Of a DNA stretch of 64,000 nucleotides, positions 1 to 12,850 are shown piece after piece; the first letter of the stretch is position 1, and each line of letters opens with the position of its first letter. The position numbers and the translations under genes are program-made. The stretch comes from Stratiolaelaps scimitus (lineage: Eukaryota; Arthropoda; Arachnida; Mesostigmata; Laelapidae), in assembly GCA_019614645.1 (NCBI GenBank), contig JABWDB010000004.1, positions 17,112,001 through 17,176,000 of the forward strand. Reading direction: 5' to 3'. Under the pieces are notes generated by a model. The model saw only the letters and a list, made by a program, of their open reading frames with translations, did not search any database and was not told the DNA's origin.

Positions 1-1786
1 AATTGGTCCAATGTGTAGCCATATTTGTGCGTACGACGTTCACTGTAGTTCCCTTGAAGTTCTGCCATATTATCATTGTAATTATTTTATTATGTTAGTA
101 ATTTTGGTTTCCATTAATTAGGATGTATTTTATGCATTTTACGGGGTTATACATAACTACTGGTATGTACTGGTTCTTATGTTCATACAACATACATAAA
201 ATGGTTCATCGTTAATCAATATTGAATATCAGTGTCTTTAAACTGATGCGGCCCTTGAGTTTGAATGAAGCTTGTTTGGATCCTAGATCTATTTTGTGAT
301 ATCGCGTGATTCCGGCAGTCAGATGGCCGTCGAAAATAAATGCATGTTTAATGGCAACGAGTTGTCGGCAAATAGCGAAAGTGAAGCGGTTGCGTCAAGT
401 CATCATCATGTAGATAATTGAGATCGAACTGTATCATGAGATAAGCAACGCCATCCATTATGGCATCTCGTAAATCAACAATGATTTATTATCCGATTAA
501 TACCCACTTCCCCGTTGCTAGGTCGCCTTTGAGTGACTCTAGTCCTATATAGGTCAGATCTCTGTATCTCCACGGTCATGTGTCTGTTGATATAGTGATA
601 TCAGGTGTTGTCATTATATCAGCTTCCTTCATTCTTGTGCAGGTAGATATGGAGGAAAGTGGGCCAAATACTAATGGGGGAGTCCTTTTTACTTCCGTTT
701 TCTATGCTTCGAAAAACTCTGAAAACACAATTCGTAGTGGTCATGGAATGCGATACCAATGGCAGTTGACGGCTCGTTGTTATACAGTCCACTTCGCCGG
801 ATTCAATATTCAATTCATTTTAGTTAGCGAGCGCAGGCTGTAACACCAGAAACGCGCCGGTCCCGACCGTACCGGTGTATGTATGTGTGTATGCGCGTGT
901 AATATATAGTAATAATAATGAACTAAGTTCCCATTTTGCTCATTTTTATGTAAGATTCATGCGCTTCTCAGTCATTTTATACAGATGTCGTCACGAGTGA
1001 ACGGAACGGGGACTGATCAGTTTGATTGTCCAACTAGCGTTACATTATGAGAAGGACGACAAATCGGGTGAAGAGACTATGCCATCTGGACTCGGATCCT
1101 ATTCCCTATCCTTTTGCGTTCATCCTATTGTCGTGGAGTACTAGCCAAGCTAGTGGACATTGGGGAATAGGCCAACCAGACCTGAGGTCAGCTCAGACAG
1201 ATTAAGTAGCGGCCTGCTCCAGTCTCCAGTGGCCCAGCGAAGCGTTACTGGGCCCACCCAAAAACACAAACTCACAGCTTGTAACAAGCTGGGCGGGGGA
1301 CGCGTAGAATGTGCGCTACAAGTGAGACACCAGGAATGAGCATGGGAGGGAGAAACTGGAAGTAACATAAGGTCGATTGAAGCGGAGCATTTTCACGATG
1401 GTGCAAGCCACTTGGCTTAATGCGTTCTTGATGGAGGCTACCCCCCCCCACCCGACCTACCGCTTCTCGCCTTTGACAAGTTGCGTGGGGTTCGCTTCAA
1501 GCGTCCGTCGACAACTCAACAGGCTCGGCACGCTTTCCTCTTGTTTCGAAGAAGGAATGGGTTGCTTGAGTGTTCAAGTGCCCTCTTCTTGGTGGACGAC
1601 AGTTTCAGGCGCTAGTTTTAAGTAAAACCTTGATCACTGCCGACACAGCAAGCCCCGTACACATACGCAAACACATAATAAGATAATCAGCCAAGCAGGA
1701 GATAGCGAACACCAGTTCCGTGTGAATTTTCAATGGGCGCCAAGTCCAGCTACTGTTGAAAGAATTGCCCAAAAGAAGATCAGCAG

Positions 1787-1818
<32 letters not shown>

Positions 1819-3634
1819 TCTCGTTTATTCGTTGGCGCGGTTTGCTCTTGATAGACAGCAAGCACTGTCTGTGCCTTCATTGCATTGGCGTTTTCGAAAG
1901 CAATGACAGAGCCTACTAGTAGAACACTTTGGGGCAAACCGATCCCCGTACCACGCTTCTTACAAGTGTGTTCAAGCCACGATCTTGTCTTTCGGTAGTT
2001 TCACTTCCTGGTTAGTGCCACCGGGTTCGCGCGTGCTTCGTTGCAGGCGAGAAGGAGAGAGGGACAACTCGAGACTCCTCCTTCGCAGTTAGCCCAGAGA
2101 GCCGACAGTGGCGTCGAGTCGGTCAGCGGAACAGCCAAGGTTCGAGGGGACTACGAGGGGTCAGCAAATTGCCCCGTTGGGGCGATGTCGTTTTTCGCCC
2201 TCCACACCAATGTCAGGAAGTCGCCAATGAAAGTAGGGACTCCACGGCCACGCAGTGCTGGCTGGCTGGAGCAGGCTCTACTGCCTCTAATGGAATACGA
2301 CATCTATAGCGGCGAGAGAAAGGCGTAATTCTACGAGGACGTAGCATTGCATTCATTCTCAAAAGTGGGGGCCAAGAAGTACGGCCAGCAGCTCATTATT
2401 CAGCACGCATAACCCATCGATAGAGAACCGCACACAGGCGGTATATAATACAAAAACGCGTGTTTGTCAACACAACAGCGGAGGTGTTATAAACGCATGT
2501 GTAGGAGCGTACTAATCGCCTACTCGTGGCAGTAGTGAACAGAATAAATAAATTACTTATGATACTCTCTGCATCCCGTACAGCGATCCGTAGATACTCA
2601 AGGTCGTCAGTATCGCTTTCGCATACCGGAGATCAACTAGTTATTATACATTATGTTAGCTGCGATAGATAGCCGATATTGTAATCGTAATATACAAACT
2701 TTAATATGAGACGATGTTTTCTATGTCTGTTGACTCTGAAATGGTCACGTTCTGCTTTTGTGACTGGGGTATCAAACAACACGGTTAAGATTTCGTCTGT
2801 TTGGCAGTAGGAGGAATTGCGAAGCGACAGTATACCTGAAGTTCGAACCTCGCGAAGTGACATATCCCCGTTGAATAAGATGGATACGTATTGTAAACCT
2901 CGTACAACAACATTGTTCGAATGCTGTCTGCTGCTAAGGAATTGAAAAAGTTTATTCTATGCATGTTTATGAATGCTATGATAATCCAGTTTGTCGATCA
3001 ATCGTGGCATAACGAGACGGAAGCTTTAGATAACTGGCGTATGAATGACAAGAGATTACTTTATGACCACATGTCGTATCTGCACGAACCACGAGGTATA
3101 GAAATATTTTGGCCTTCGATGAACTCTGCTTACTGACCGTAAATGATGGAGTGTTGATCCGCGTATGGCTTCTGCCACTCCACAGGCAAATTTGGCAGTG
3201 TTCCATATCGCCGCGATAGCCTGTGATTAAATACGCTAGGTCCGACAGTAGGCGCGAGAAGGACCGCTTTGTATTTAAGAAACAGGTGTGCCACGAATGC
3301 GAGCATGTGCAGACACTGGTCGAGAATACACCAATGTGTCAGCTAGTGATAAGGCTTCTTTTCGATACATTCTGACGTCATCCCCAGCAGTGTTAGCCAT
3401 GTATATACGACACAAGACACTCGACATAAGACGCCTGCCTTCCCGAATAGTAGCTTTGTAGAATCATACAACTAAAACCCACTCAACCGAAGCGTGCCAG
3501 TTCAAGTTCCGCTATGGACGCATGCTTCTATATACTAATGACTCGTCATAGAGAAGATAATTGGCTTATTTTGTATCTGGCGTTTTCAATTGGCCATACC
3601 ATCATTTTCTGCATGTACCTGTGAAGTTTAGCAT
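1..3634. other. No gene recognised
   Basis: AT-rich sequence with short chance frames, a GT/TA-rich patch near 880-915 and the AT microsatellite at 1787. Nothing with coding character or a family motif. Confidence 0.5.
1787..1814. repeat. (AT)n microsatellite
   Basis: Twenty-eight bases of pure AT repeat. Tyr-Ile runs predicted here are artefacts of it. Confidence 0.9.
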
Positions 3635-3984
3635 TCATCCTTCACCAAAACCATCGATTCTATATTTCATCAGGACATCAACAATGTTCCAGTCGTCATT
3701 TCGGAGGCCACGGTCTCTACCAGCCGATGTCCCAATATCATACAATAATATTCCGTCAGGGCCTCCGATTATGCCGATATGACGTAACTGTTGAGCGGTA
3801 TAGCCATGTATGTCTGTGTGATCACCGTTAGGCTTCACGGGATGTCGCTCTCTGAGGCGTGGGCGGCCCTCCTGCCAGCAATTTTCCGATCGGAGGTCTA
3901 AATGCTCACGCAGTTTTGCATTGTCCAGCAACCAAGGTCTCGCAGCCGAGCAGCGGTGGCCAACGATTAGATCTGGACAGTATT
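3635..3984 (-). CDS. Orphan coding-like frame, unrecognised; possible terminal exon or gene relic
   Basis: A minus-strand frame of about 116 codons, open from a TAA near 3995 down to TGA at 3635, with no ATG near its 5' end. Composition looks like protein: purine-first codons predominate, and segments such as QQLRHIGIIGGPDGILLYDI and GRDRGLRNDDWNIVDVLMKY alternate charged and hydrophobic residues as in a folded domain. An AG acceptor (CTGTCCAG, about 3980) could begin an exon. No neighbouring exon, poly(A) signal or family could be identified. It may be a real 3' exon, a pseudogene piece, or part of an unrecognised transposon. Confidence 0.35.
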
Positions 3985-4394
3985 ATTGCCTAGGTTCGAT
4001 ATACATCGGACGGCAGGGTCAACTATGTCGGACATGAAACTGGAGCCGCTCCATGTAGTCAATAATATCTACGTGCAGTCGTGGCTATATATTATATTTA
4101 TTTTCGGTTGTTTCTTGAAAAAAAAACAGACAACATCGTTCCGATTTATCTAAAGTTTGTATATATTTGACCCTATCGATGCGCAAATGTAATTTTCTTC
4201 TTTCTCCCCTACCAAGAGTTTATGAGCTATTTTTATATAAAACTTTCGGTGGCTGTTTGACGACGTTCGCATATTGTCTATATTATGCTAAATATAGAGG
4301 ACTATACTAATAAATACTTGTCAGATAATTCCTGAGCTTCTGTACCCAGCCCTACATCTGACATCAGACGCCGCGAGCGAACCAAAGTTTTCTG

Positions 4395-4770
4395 GCGGAT
4401 GACGGCGTAATTCTTGCTAAACACAATCGATCTCCAAATCAGCCGAGAGACATACTGTTGACAGTGGATAATGACGAAAAGAGGTTCCGTTTCATCGGTA
4501 GTGGTACGTTGCAGTGTCGTTGTTGGCCTTCGAACGCTTGTTCTACGTCTGAGCACCTGGTTACGGACTGGCGAGGATGTTGTCGCCAAGCTTCTCCTCT
4601 TCTGACCTGGATTCAGGGCACTACTGAATATGGCGATGTACCAATGTGCACTCAGCAATACCATGTCTTGTTAGTCTGGTGAAAAGATGTGCAAAATACT
4701 GGACTTCGCAACAGGACTCTGACACAAAAAACGGTATCATAGGCCTTTGAGAGTGCCTATCTTCGTTCCG
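4395..4770 (+). mobile_element. Degenerate Tc1/mariner-like transposase remnant
   Basis: In one frame the plus strand reads RSPNQPRDILLTVDNDEKRF, then RFIGSGTL and SEHLVTDWRG (from 4420 to about 4570). This follows the Tc1-family order of an Asp-centred core motif (normally SDEKRF), a Gly-Ser turn and a conserved HLV segment. After a frameshift, WTSQQDSDTKNG (about 4700-4736) matches the second catalytic-Asp block (typically QQDNDPKHT). The usual SPDLNPIEN block is not legible, so the copy is old and dead. Recognition rests on motif order and spacing, not on a search. Confidence 0.55.
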
Positions 4771-7700
4771 AGACACTACGTGATATGACTCTATACAGCC
4801 CTCTCTACGCAATGGAATATTTATTGGCCATGATGGACAACCTTCGGGGTGGCACAATGAGTTGGATTTGCGATTAGACATCATTTACACGGAAACTGGA
4901 GGTGCGCTCATTAACACAAATACCGAACAGAGGTAAGGCTTGCATAAAGTTCAAGAATATATGACGAAGTATTAGCTCAATTCTATACACTCAACATAAT
5001 ATGGATATCCTGCGAGAGTCGACAAACGGCCACAGATATAGAATGGATAAGCTAAAAACCTAGGTTGTAAACCTTTGGTCGCGCATTTAGTATTATAAAT
5101 ACAGTGTACGCAAAGTCAATTACCATACTACACGTGCAGATGTTCAAATAAGGGACGCGTCTATTTTTTTATAATATTTAGCTGAAACAAGAGTGATCGC
5201 CTTTAGCGGCAGACTGAGAAGGCCTCCAAGACGGCCATATGTCCACTCAACTAATGTAGTAGATACTAATGTAGTGGAAATAATTGAGTTTCAAGCCAAA
5301 TCAGAACGGAGAATTATCACTCACGCAAATTACGTGAGAGTAGTTAGACTCGTATATCGAGGTTGAGAGCTCTCTTGAAATTGATTTTTGTTACGATATA
5401 AGAATAATGTAGATAAAGGTACTAAGAAAGCAAACATAGCAATAATTTGATGATTGCAGAAATCGGAGTTTTCATTTCTGATAGTCATTAGTGAATTGTA
5501 ACAACTCATTACATCATATACTAAGCAAGGTCAACGGTCGATTAGATGCATTTTGCTTTATTAGTAGAAAATTCAGTTCCCAGATACATTTGAGTTCCAT
5601 CGACCGGCGGCTGTCATCTGGAAACGAATTACAAAGTAAAAAGCCACTATGGAAAATCACATTACTTCAACCTTTATCTAGTGGAGATATGGGTAGATAT
5701 GAAGTTATTTCATTGTCTAAACCAGATTGTGTGTTCAATGAAATTATAGGGGATTCTCTCTATACGATGTTGATATAAAATGGCAGCGTGGAAGGAAATT
5801 ATCTTAACGCGAGACCTCCACATCGCTGGCTCTCGTCTAGTTACGTGCCCAAGTAAACTGTTTAGTTATCAGCCGTTTTCACAACCGCTTCATTTATGAG
5901 CATCATCACAAACTTAATGTATTCCATTCCCTGACTGGCGAGTTAATCCCACGACGACCGTAGGTCATTTTTAAAATATAAATCACTCATCGCAAATAAT
6001 GCCGTTAAAAACTATAGGGTGCATTTGTTTGTGGATAGCGTGTTGATTGAAGCTAGCCGCATTTCGAATAGGAGATGCTTCAAAGATAATGAGACACTTC
6101 AAAGGTTAGAGACATCCGAATCATCTCACCGATGCTCCCTTGCTATAGGCGTCCTTAATAAGTATCTCGTTTACGTGATTTTGCGTGGCAGTAACAAACG
6201 AGATCCATGGTTTAAAAAAATTGAGATTCATAATACATGATCTCGGGCCAGCAGCCGATAGCTCACCGATGCGATTTACCTCAGTGGTGTATATCGTGCT
6301 ACAAATACCGCCATCTAGTCATCCGGGACAATGACGAGCATGTCATACCATAAACATTAAATCTTAAAGACGCTGCATATCTGATCCGTATAGCAAAGCA
6401 AAATTGATTGGGTGTTTTTTGCGCCTTAGTCATCAGCTAGTCTGTTATGCAAACACAATAGGCATGGCACCCAGTAAATTCCACCTCGAGTATTATCCTC
6501 ATCATAATATAAAGTCGGTGGCGAACGTTGCATCTTTCCGATAATCGGATCGTCAACGATTCGCGGCCCGACCTTGGTGTTCAAAACAATATCAATGCAA
6601 GCGGTGCGCATAACGAGCGAACCCAAGCGATCTTCGTCTTAGGTAGTTTTAGATTTACACGTGTGGCACGACAGTGCATAAGATGTTTTCTTCAGGTAAC
6701 ACCACGTTACAATTGTGAAGCCAGACACGAGGCAAGCTCCTGTCCCTTGCCAGCCCGTTGCTTAGAGACCCAGCGAAGTGGAAGGCACGCGACATCAATA
6801 ATGATGCATGCGAGAATTCGGAACCGAGATTTCAGATCCTTTTGAAGCTCGGTGCCACTGGCTGCTGATGGTGGCGGGGTTACTTTCAGAGTCACCAGAT
6901 CTAAATTGACGCCTTTGAGCAAATTGGCACCACTTACGACAGGTGTGCCAAGATTTTGTCGAAGCTGAAAAATACGTATGATCGCCTTGTGACATTGTGA
7001 TGTGATCGACGTTCTCTGAACGGTTTGCTATAGCAGATCAAATGTTCCATATGATATCATCGCTCAGTCAACTTATTATTGATCTAGTATAGATGCGTTT
7101 GAGATATCAGACATAACATATTATTATTAATTATATACCATTGCTGGTTAGCCAACATCACAGGGTTCATTTATGGTTTGGTCTCAACGTCTCCACCCGA
7201 TTTATATCTATGATATCTATAGCTGGCGATGATTTTTCATTGATGAATAGTATACGTATATTATTTTTATTTTTACTATACTATCATCATACTTCCTGTA
7301 TACACACGGATTACATTTCAGCGTACAGTATTACATGTACAGTATTACATTCCAGCGCACGCGATTTTCCGTTTAACACTTAATTAATAAGAGACTCCCG
7401 TTCGTTGTGCATCTCTAAGGTTACAACGGATCGCTTGTAGTGGTCCACATGTATATCTGGTATTGTGCCAATGTCGCCGTCGAGCGAGAAAGAAAAGCCG
7501 ACACAACGAGAGCAATGTATGCCACGAGGGCGATCTGCCTCCCTCGAACTAGGGTCGACGCCTATATTCTATCGCTGTCCTACCGATATATGCTCGTACC
7601 AGGGGCATATATGCTGACCCGATGGTTTTAGCAGGGAAACAGCGAGGCGGGCGGGATGGGGTCGTGCGTTTCGCGCTCTGGGGGCGCCATCGCGTCTGCT

Positions 7701-9090
7701 GGCGCTGCGTCCAGAGGAGAGCAGGGTTTCTCCGCGACACTTGACACCGGCGAGATATAATACAAACTCGGTCGAGAGCTTTACAGCACGACGAGCGTTT
7801 TTTTTTTTGCTTCAATACCAATGCGAGCTCGTCGGCTCTGCAAGGCCGTCTTTCATGGGAGATTGTTACATCACGTCCCTGTCAAACATTATCTCATCGA
7901 GTACATGTCGTACTCAAATCCATATGTGAGCCATGATTCAACAGGTCGCTCAACCCCCGAGCGTGCTAGAATTACTTAAAAGTGTGTTCTAGAAACAGTC
8001 GGTATCGTTGAGGCTTGCGGGGGGTGGGGTATGGTAGAGTGATCTTCCTTTCGTAATGGCAGGACGGAACTCCAACGGAAAACGTTGGGACTATTTGTCG
8101 AGTCGCCATTGCTCCTACCTAACCATTTGGTCCCTTTCATTCATCAGTCGTAGACGTTGATAGCATATTCAGTATTTGCCGTCGGATTTCAAAGTAGACC
8201 AGGGACGCAGAGATAGGGATGTGCACAAATAGCCCGTTAGCTTTGGATGGGCTCATACCGATTGTGCTGCCTACCTGAATTTGGTAACGACTGCGAGGTT
8301 GCCATGAAGCAACCTGGGGCCCCCCAATACTTCGTTACAGTTGACTCGCACGTGCACTCTTCTCATCTGAACTTTGCAACGCCTTTGATTCTTCTATGCC
8401 TACCATCATTCACCTTAATCCCGTAAATCCATTATCGGCGATTAGTCCAGTTATCATCAGTTCGCTGCACCCATCTATCTATACAACCTCATGATGTCCT
8501 CTGTTGAATTTAGGGTAACTACTGCAACTCTCATTCACAAGGAAAAGAATCCCCAAAAGACTAGCTCCCCTGTTCATAACGGCCCACAGCCACAACGTGC
8601 GTTATCAAACGAGCATATTGGATCATTGTGTTTTGGTGCTACCTCAGGTCCATCTATTGTTCATATACTGCTGCTGGGGCGTGACCGTTTCGTACCTTAT
8701 TTATAATAACTACACGTTCCAAACTATCCAACTCCAGATTGCTCCATCTGTACTATGCATCTCGTGTCCCGTTTTGAGCGTGACCTCGTTTCATCACTTG
8801 ATGATACCAAGGTTGAACTATTTAAGTTCTTTAGGTAGTGGGCGTTCCAGATACATGTATGTTTGTACTAGCCAACTGCGTCGGGTTCCTTTGTCTCAGA
8901 GTAGGTCAAGCAACAACAACAGCAACGATAATAATAATGATAGCGATATCAATGGGGGGGGGAAGGGGAAAAGAATGATCACAGCGTCTTTGCGACGATC
9001 CCTTCTGCTTCTGTTGTTCCAGTTTCTGCTGCTGCCGCCGCTGACAGAATCTGTGACGATGAACAGGCTGACACAGTTGACCAGCCGAGT
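4771..9090. other. No gene recognised
   Basis: AT-rich non-coding sequence. A 12-base tandem unit (ACAGTATTACAT, twice) lies near 7325-7350. 4771-4900 may include further decayed transposon sequence. Confidence 0.5.
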
Positions 9091-9770
9091 CTAGCCTGGC
9101 TCTTCCCGATTGGCCCAGTGGCCTATTGGTGTTTTCCACATGCGCCCAGTCAAGTCTTCCATACGACGGCGAGCGGCGGCTGTCGATTCAGGAATCGATA
9201 AAGGGGCGTCGCGTCGGCCGCTCTGGGCCGCGGACCCCGGGCCCCGGACCCAAAGCCCAAAGTGAAACAGCGAAACGATGACGCCGGCGGAAGCCGCCCA
9301 TCTCTCCGTCACTCTCACATTCTGAATCTCCCACTCATGGACGAAGACACGGACACCATCGACGTGGAGAACATCGGACGCTCGGACGGACTCCGAATCT
9401 CAGCTCCGTTTCGCACACGAGCGCGTAACATCGAACATCCGTCACGGCGAGTCACTCCGAGAGAAGGAGCTGGCTCAACAGCGGCAGTACTCCGTCTTCT
9501 AGTGAGAGAAAGCTAACCCTGGGATCTCCACACTGTACAGGGTCGGTTGGCCGGCTGCAAGCTTGGGACGATCTCTTAGACGTCCTTGCTCCTTGGCTAC
9601 CCCTGGCTAACTTTTTTTCTACCAACCCCCCAGACGAAAAGTGGCGTTGCGTCGCCGCGGCCAAATCGCTGCCAACGTAGGAGGCGAGGACGACATTTCG
9701 TTTCCCCGCAGGAAAAGATTGAGTTCGTTACAGTTGCAGGGATCGCACCGAGCGATAAGAGCAAGCGATT
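9091..9770. other. GC-rich patch, no recognised gene
   Basis: CpG-rich block with open frames on both strands, as expected from low stop-codon density. It could be a 5' exon or promoter; no splice chain or motif supports a product. Confidence 0.35.
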
Positions 9771-10159
9771 GTGATGTTATTATTCTCGTCTTATTTATGA
9801 CTATTCATTGTACTGCCATAACGTGTGCTTGTATAGTATCATACTATGGGGATTGGTGGATTCGCAATAACCAAACGACAGGTTGAACGACTGTTAACCC
9901 GATAACCTACAACGCTTCGGGCTTAGTATCATCAAGGAGCATTCGTGGTGATCTCTGTCTGAAGCCACATTTTTAGCTATTTCGCTCAACTGGATCCCTA
10001 TGCATATTTATATAGCGTCTCATGTAATATACTTGCATCATAGGGTTGTCGCATTTTGAGACAATGCGCAGTCCTACGCTTTTCGACAACATACTGTTCA
10101 CACATTGCCGTTACTACGGTCGCTCCACGTTGTCTCACCAGCAGATTCCATACTTTATG

Positions 10160-10190
10160 ATTTCTAGAGTAGCAGTTCTACTCTAGAAAT
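10160..10190. repeat. Perfect hairpin, 13-bp stem and 5-base loop
   Basis: ATTTCTAGAGTAG, loop CAGTT, CTACTCTAGAAAT. It borders a GC-rich block (about 10195-10375) in otherwise AT-rich sequence. No T-run follows that would suggest a terminator. Confidence 0.85.
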
Positions 10191-10814
10191 GAATGCCCTG
10201 CTCGGCATGTGCTGAGATGGTACCTGGGGCACGGGTCCCCACAGAATCTACATGTGCAGGCTGGGCCCGGATCGTGGAAATCCTCGGACGTGCAGGCGAG
10301 GTCGTGGAAACCGTGCACCGCGAATCTATCGTTACCAGATGCCGGTTGCGGTGCGAGCAGCTCTTCCAAGCATCTAAAGTCATCGCTGTTGTTTGGTAGA
10401 AGCCGTCTTCTAGGTTAGAGATCTTTCTGCGGGAACCTTCGATGTGCGTCCGGTGAAGAAGGACCAATACGTGTCGATAAAATAAAATTTGCCTACACGT
10501 AGGTAATATTGTTCCCTAGTCCGTACAAACCCGACTAGAATCTGCTACACCATATCCCAGTAGTAAAACAATTTTTTCATGAATTCACAGTTCTCACTCT
10601 CGTTTTGTCAAACGATAGCATCGCCTATACAATCGGGTTGGACATGCCTCGCTGCGAATAACAGGCGGTCCTGACCCGAGAGCCTTGGATTTGGTCTTGG
10701 ATGCTTTTGGGTAGGGTGCTTCAAGCCGTCGAACCGAAATCTATATCACGTCGCCTCCATCACACATATGAAGTAACTTTTCCGATAAGCCTTGTTTTAC
10801 GGTTTCGTTCTCAG

Positions 10815-11025
10815 CGAACCTTTATGGAGGATGCGTTACGGCAAACGGGCCAAACATGGAGCCCGGTTGAAAAATGCTGTTTTGGATTCGCAGAAAGGTC
10901 GTAACCTCGATATAGTTCGTCATGCTTCCAACCAAGCTCGCAGCCCCCATAACCAAACTGCACCTCACTCAGAAAGAGCGAGGAGAAAGATAGAAGGTCA
11001 GAACAGACAACAGGCAATAATGTAA
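10815..11025 (+). CDS. Candidate exon with an amidation/dibasic peptide motif; doubtful
   Basis: A strong acceptor (GTTTTACGGTTTCGTTCTCAG region, AG at 10813-10814) is followed by an open frame to TAA at 11023-11025. It begins EPLWRMRYGKR. A C-terminal Arg-Tyr followed by Gly-Lys-Arg is the pattern of amidated arthropod neuropeptides cut from a precursor. The rest (AKHGARLKNAVLDSQKGRN) is unremarkable, and I found no signal-peptide exon upstream. Chance is a serious alternative. Confidence 0.15.
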
Positions 11026-12850
11026 TCAGCTATGGATTGGGGTCATGAGGGCAGCTGATTAAGAGCCCCTCAGCGCACAACCCTTGATAGATTCAGATAT
11101 GACCAGACTTCAATACCTATCCAATATTTGCTGCTTCGCCATCACTCTGAAAACAGAAAGGCTGCTTTCCTCCGGCATCGGCCCTGGTGAGCACCCGTCT
11201 TCCATCATATGTGATAGAGACGTTTCATTTGTCGGGGCCCAATCAGCCAAACAAGTGAGATTCCCCTACATTATTAGGCGTCAAGGGTTAATCCAGAAAG
11301 CTATGCATACGTTCACTTGAGCATGGCCTAGTATAGAAATCTCGTATTTTCGGCGAGGCCCAACAAAGGACCTCAGTCAAGATGAGGAGGGAGGTGGCCG
11401 AGGATATCTGTCGAATATCGATGACTGCCATCTGCCGAATATCGCCAGCCGTTCGTACGAAATAGAACCTAAACTAAACTACAGGCTATCCTCGTGCGCT
11501 TCGGTATCATCATGTGAATTGTAAATGTGACTAGATAATTGTAAGCAGAGCAAATCTCGCTGGCATGGATTGGCCGGGGTGAACTGATAAGAATTCATTC
11601 ATAGCCCTGTTAAAATCTTTGGGGATTACGCGAATGCCACACACTTTGTAACTGAAGTCGATTGTGGTATTGGAAATAGTTTAGCCCGAACTGATGTTAT
11701 CGTCATACACGTTACAAGTTTGTGAGGAGATCTAAATCCGATAATATAATAACAATATGCTATCCAAAGCAAACCCTCTTTAGAGAAAAGGAACACTCGA
11801 GTCTATGAAAAAGAGGCCCTATATCAAAACTATCAGCTAATCGGCAAAGCTCTTCAACAATTATACACCCCGCAGGATTGTACTTCTTGTTAGGAATTAT
11901 AATTTCTGTCAATTCTAATTTCAATAATAATAATAATAATCGATTTATCTCTAACCATAATCTCAATCAGGCAGCGAACATGTGACAACAGTGTGACAAC
12001 ATACAGCGGTGAACAGTCTCTCTCTCAATCTCCCCATGGAAGCATATGGCAAGCAACTGGCACCACTCCGCATGAAACATATATACCCACCCATTGTATT
12101 GTACATATGTGTAGGGGTGTTCATCTATGTGAGTGTGTGTACGTGCGTGCCCGCGTACGCTCGTGTTACGTATATGTGTTTTACGTGTTTCCCTTTTTGC
12201 GCACATGGCATCTTGTAACCGGTGAGCGCAATACAGGAAGCTAGTTGAATGCGTTCACGACACAAAGCTACTATGGTGTTCGGTCATCGGGCGGGGCAGG
12301 CGCTCTGATGGGCTCCCGGGGTTGGCCTCGGCCTCAGCCTCAGCTGGCGACAAGTTCCGGGCACGAAACACTACGATAAAAGAATCATGCATCCCGACGC
12401 CGTCGCGATAGAAGCTAGGAAGCAGGAACACTAGCTGGGGGAAACAGCAACAAAGCAGGCCAACTTGACTTGACTCCCCAAACAATGCCGGCCTTTCTCA
12501 TGGCCGGTCAACCACGGTTATATGCATCTGTATACATGTAGACGTCTATAGAGTAGATCTGTACGCCCATGTACAGATCGATACATAGCGTCACTCATTG
12601 AGAAATAGAGCGAGTTAGGAAGAAAGAGAGAGATTCAAGGAGGGCGCGTGTGGCGAGTCGAGCTAGTTCGCGAAGTTGTCGACCTAGCGAAAGAAAGAAC
12701 GGGGCATAACAGTGAAATGCAGAAGGAGGACCCCGTAGCCAGAAGCAGGAACACATATGTACGTGCTGTACGCATGCTCACATTACTGTAGGTAGTACGA
12801 AGAAGCGGATGTCGACTGCGAATGCCCCAATGAACAACGCCAAAGACCTT

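Larger units (their letters stand above)
9771..12850. other. Mostly non-coding; hairpin and doubtful exon
   Basis: Contains the 13-bp hairpin at 10160, a GC-rich 180-base block after it, and the candidate peptide exon at 10815. At 11406-11450 CTGTCGAATATCG and CTGCCGAATATCG form a local direct repeat. Otherwise nothing seen. Confidence 0.4.
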
